16,016 nt of DNA from Halobacteriales archaeon SW_5_68_122 (GTDB lineage Archaea > Halobacteriota > Halobacteria > Halobacteriales > Haloarculaceae). A program made the translations under genes and the position numbers. Below the pieces are notes generated by a model. It was given only the letters and a program-made list of their open reading frames with translations. It had not been told where the DNA came from and did not search any database. Location: NCBI GenBank assembly GCA_003022815.1, contig PXSL01000039.1, positions 1 through 16,016 of the forward strand, read 5' to 3'. Every line of letters begins with the position of its first letter. Positions within the stretch are counted from its first letter, which is position 1. Below are positions 13,613 to 16,016 of the stretch, one piece after another.

Positions 13613-15196
13613 ATGACCCTGACCGACCGCCTGCCGTTCGTCGGGAGCGACGAACCGGAGGTCGGAGCCTTCCTCGACCGTGCCGCCGCGTGGGCGACGG
13701 AGCTGACCTACGAGGAGATACCGCCGCCGGTCCGAAGGGCGGCGAAGGCACAGTTCACCAGCACCGTCGGGGCCGCGGTCTGGACCCGGAGCCACCCCCT
13801 CGGTGGTAGCGTTGTCGAGACGGTCACCGAAGGGGACGACAGCGGGAGCGCGACGCTCGTCGGGGGCGAACGCCTGTCGCCCGCGGACGCAGCTCGCGGG
13901 AACGCCGCCCTCTCGATGGCGCTGGACTTCGACGACACCGTGCTCGGCGGCCACACCGGCCACAGTAGCGTCTTCGTCCCGCTGGCGTACGCCGAGTCGG
14001 CGGGCGCCGCCGGCCGCCGGGTCCTCGTCGCACAGGTCGCGGCCAACGAGGTGGCCGCCCGCCTCGCGTCGGCGGCGGCCATCGGCCCGTTCCGCGGCCA
14101 GCAGACCGCCTACATCCACGCCGTCGGCGCGGCCGTCGCGCGGGCGGTCGTCGAGGGCGACGACGCCGGGACCCTGGCCCACGCGCTCGGGACCGCGCTG
14201 CTGCAACCGCCGTGGCGGCTCGAACCGCCGTTTCTCGGCGCCGACGCGAAGCTCTGGAGCGCGAGCGAGCCGGTCAGGAGCGGCATCGCCGCCGTCGACA
14301 GCGCCCGGAACGGACTGGCCGGCGCGACGGACCTCGTCGAGGCCAACGGTGGCTTCCTGTCGGCGTTCTCCGAGCGCCCCCTCGAAGAGTTCCTCGCCGG
14401 ATTCGGCGAGCGGTGGCACACCCGGGCGGTGACCGTCAAGGCCATCCCGGGATGTGCGTACGTGACGGCGCCGATAGAGGCCGCCCTGGAGGCGCGGGGA
14501 CGGCTGGACCGCGGCCGGACGGCCATCCGGCGCGTCGACGTGTACGGCTCGCTGTTCACGACCGAGGTGAACGAGCGGGCGGCGCCGTATCTGGACGGCC
14601 CGGACAGTCCCGTCAGTGCCCTGTCGTTCAGCGTGCCGTTCAACGTCGCCGTCGCGCTGGCCGACGGTGAGCACACGCCACGACAGGTCGGCGAGCGCGT
14701 CACCGACGGGGCCGTCTGGCGGCTGGCGGAGCGGGTGTCGGTCCACCACGACAGCTCGTTCACCGTGGCGGCGCTGGACTCGGAGGTGCCGGTCGGCGCG
14801 ATGCTGCGCCGGGTCGGCCTCGCCGTCTTTGCGTACGCCGCCAGCAACGTCGGCCCGGCGGCGACGGTTCGGCACCTCCCGACGCTGGCCCGGTTCGTCC
14901 GCAAGCGCCCGCTCCCGACGGACCTCTCGGAGGCGGACAAGCGGATGGGCGCATGCGTTACCGTGACGACGACCGACGCCCGGACAGTCGAGGCGACCGT
15001 CGAGCATCCCTCGGGGTTCGCGGGGAAGCCGCTCCCGGAGATCCGGGCGGTCGCGCGCCGGAAATGCTGGACCGGCCTGACGGCCGCCGGTCTCCGGGAG
15101 TCGACCGCCAGACGCCGGGCCGATGCGCTGCTGGCGCTCGAAGAGGCCGACGCCGTGTCGGCGGCGGGACTGACCTACCGCGGGGGTTCCGGATGA
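13613..15196 (+). CDS. MmgE/PrpD family protein
   Basis: This 527-residue protein matches the MmgE/PrpD superfamily, which includes 2-methylcitrate dehydratase and cis-aconitate decarboxylase. Recognisable blocks are the N-terminal helical region with IPPPVRRAAKAQFTSTVGAA, SPADAARGNAALSMALDFDD with HTGHSSVFVPLAYAES (the central substrate pocket), and the later RAVTVKAIPGCAYVTAPIEA, matching the conserved K-x-yPxC region. It is longer than the usual 450-500 residues. The exact substrate cannot be told: no other methylcitrate-cycle genes are nearby, so a propionate role is not supported. The ATG at 13613 lies about 25 bases after a TAAG-containing box. It follows the SRAP gene by 41 bases and overlaps the lipid-kinase-like gene by ATGA. 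No break is seen. Confidence 0.85.
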   Translation: MTLTDRLPFVGSDEPEVGAFLDRAAAWATELTYEEIPPPVRRAAKAQFTSTVGAAVWTRSHPLGGSVVETVTEGDDSGSATLVGGERLSPADAARGNAALSMALDFDDTVLGGHTGHSSVFVPLAYAESAGAAGRRVLVAQVAANEVAARLASAAAIGPFRGQQTAYIHAVGAAVARAVVEGDDAGTLAHALGTALLQPPWRLEPPFLGADAKLWSASEPVRSGIAAVDSARNGLAGATDLVEANGGFLSAFSERPLEEFLAGFGERWHTRAVTVKAIPGCAYVTAPIEAALEARGRLDRGRTAIRRVDVYGSLFTTEVNERAAPYLDGPDSPVSALSFSVPFNVAVALADGEHTPRQVGERVTDGAVWRLAERVSVHHDSSFTVAALDSEVPVGAMLRRVGLAVFAYAASNVGPAATVRHLPTLARFVRKRPLPTDLSEADKRMGACVTVTTTDARTVEATVEHPSGFAGKPLPEIRAVARRKCWTGLTAAGLRESTARRRADALLALEEADAVSAAGLTYRGGSG

Positions 15197-16016
15197 GGCC
15201 CGAGCGGGTCGGCGCGGTGGTCAATCCCCACGCCGGCGGCGGGAACCCCGCGGCGCTGTACGCGACTCTGGCGGACTGCTTTCCCGGTGCCGACGTCGAC
15301 GCGAGAATCACGACCGGTCCCGACGACGTGCCGATCGCGGCCCGCGAACAGGCCGCCTCGGCGGACCTACTCGTGGTGATTGGCGGCGACGGGACGCTAC
15401 GCGAGGTGGCGGCCGCGCTCGTCGAGTCCGAACACAAGACGCCGCTGTTCGTCGTGCCCGCCGGCCGCGGCAACTCTTCGTACCGGCACCTGTACGGCAG
15501 CGCCGACTGGCGGGACGTCACCCGGCGTCTCGCGGACGGCCTTGAGACCCGCCCGCTCGAGGTCGGTCGAATCGAAAGCACGCCCACCGTCGACCCGACC
15601 TACTTCCTCCTGGGATTCACCGCGGGCCTCTTCCGGAGCGCGCTGGACAACGCCGAACGACTCCGGGTCCTGCCGGGACCGCTCGCGTATCTCGTCGCGA
15701 CCGGACAGGCGGCCTTCCTCGACGGGCCCGTCGAGGCCTCGGTATCGGTCGACGACGACCCGCTCTTCGACGGCACCGCCCGGCTTGTCGCCGTCGGCGG
15801 CGGCCGCTACCGCGGCAGCGCCTTCGAGCTGTTCCCGGAGTCCCGGCCCGGCGACGGGACGCTGCACGCGGTCGTCATCGAACCCGCGGGCCTCGGCGGC
15901 GCGGTCTCGCTCGTTCGACTGGCCCGACGCGGCCGGCTCCTCGAGCATCCGGCGGTCACGCACGGAGCCGGCGAGTCAGTGTGCGTCGAATCGGGGGCAG
16001 GTCTCCCAGTTGAGGT
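15193..16016 (+). CDS. Diacylglycerol/lipid kinase-like protein, 3' end cut by window edge
   Basis: The frame is open from the ATG at 15193 to the end of the window (274 codons, no stop), so the C-terminus is missing. The N-terminal catalytic domain of the diacylglycerol kinase/LCB5-YegS family is clear. GAVVNPHAGGGN (7-18) is the first strand and nucleotide loop, VVIGGDGTLREVAAAL carries the GGDGT signature, and FVVPAGRGNSS is the P-A-G-x-G-N motif. The second domain starts with YFLLGFTAGLFRSALDNAER and PLAYLVATGQAAF. Family members phosphorylate lipids or sphingoid bases with ATP. In archaea some probably act in phospholipid synthesis, but the substrate here is unknown. The start overlaps the stop of the MmgE/PrpD gene, so the two are co-translated, although no metabolic link between them is obvious. 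Confidence 0.88.
   Translation, partial: MRPERVGAVVNPHAGGGNPAALYATLADCFPGADVDARITTGPDDVPIAAREQAASADLLVVIGGDGTLREVAAALVESEHKTPLFVVPAGRGNSSYRHLYGSADWRDVTRRLADGLETRPLEVGRIESTPTVDPTYFLLGFTAGLFRSALDNAERLRVLPGPLAYLVATGQAAFLDGPVEASVSVDDDPLFDGTARLVAVGGGRYRGSAFELFPESRPGDGTLHAVVIEPAGLGGAVSLVRLARRGRLLEHPAVTHGAGESVCVESGAGLPVE

Overview
The window looks like chromosomal DNA of a haloarchaeon (class Halobacteria). The genes are mostly very GC-rich and encode acidic proteins, and secreted proteins carry twin-arginine lipoprotein signals. Many start codons sit about 25-30 bases after an archaeal TATA-like box, so their transcripts are probably leaderless, and operons are packed with ATGA or GTGA overlaps. 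The species cannot be told from the sequence alone.

Layout. 1-748 (minus): the start of a secreted solute-binding lipoprotein, preceded by an intact nikR-type nickel regulator. 749-1059: AT-richer DNA without a gene. 1060-4043 (minus): a tungstate/molybdate ABC operon, tupA-tupB-tupC, ending in a ModE/TOBE-like protein. A 206-bp MITE-like element with an exact 8-bp target duplication sits just upstream of the tupA core promoter. 4324-8336 (minus): glycine decarboxylase gcvPA-gcvPB, followed by a major facilitator transporter. 8479-9134 (plus): a UspA-type protein and a small helical protein. 9131-10393 (minus): an archaeal ornithine cyclodeaminase-type enzyme. 10660-11012 (minus): a broken small haloarchaeal protein. 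11061-12232 (minus): a secreted thioredoxin-fold lipoprotein and a membrane partner with a CxxC motif. 12348-12782 (plus): an RDD membrane protein. 12950-16016 (plus): a broken SRAP (YedK/HMCES-type) gene, an MmgE/PrpD family enzyme and a diacylglycerol-kinase-like gene cut by the window edge.

The most striking signal is not one gene but a pattern. At least six genes (tupC, tupA, the MFS gene, gcvPB, the thioredoxin-fold lipoprotein and SRAP), and probably a seventh small gene, each seem to lack one internal block of roughly 25-45 codons. The sequence on both sides is well conserved. Three of the losses are in frame (tupC, tupA, the thioredoxin-fold protein) and four shift the frame. The missing blocks hold key elements: the ABC H-loop, the oxyanion-binding stretch of TupA, one MFS helix and the cis-proline region. 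All lie in GC-rich genes, while the AT-richer nikR and RDD genes look whole. An assembly or sequencing fault (dropped GC-rich segments joined over short matches) is the simplest explanation. Real clustered deletions would be much more remarkable. Until this is settled, the lost functions should not be taken as real biology.
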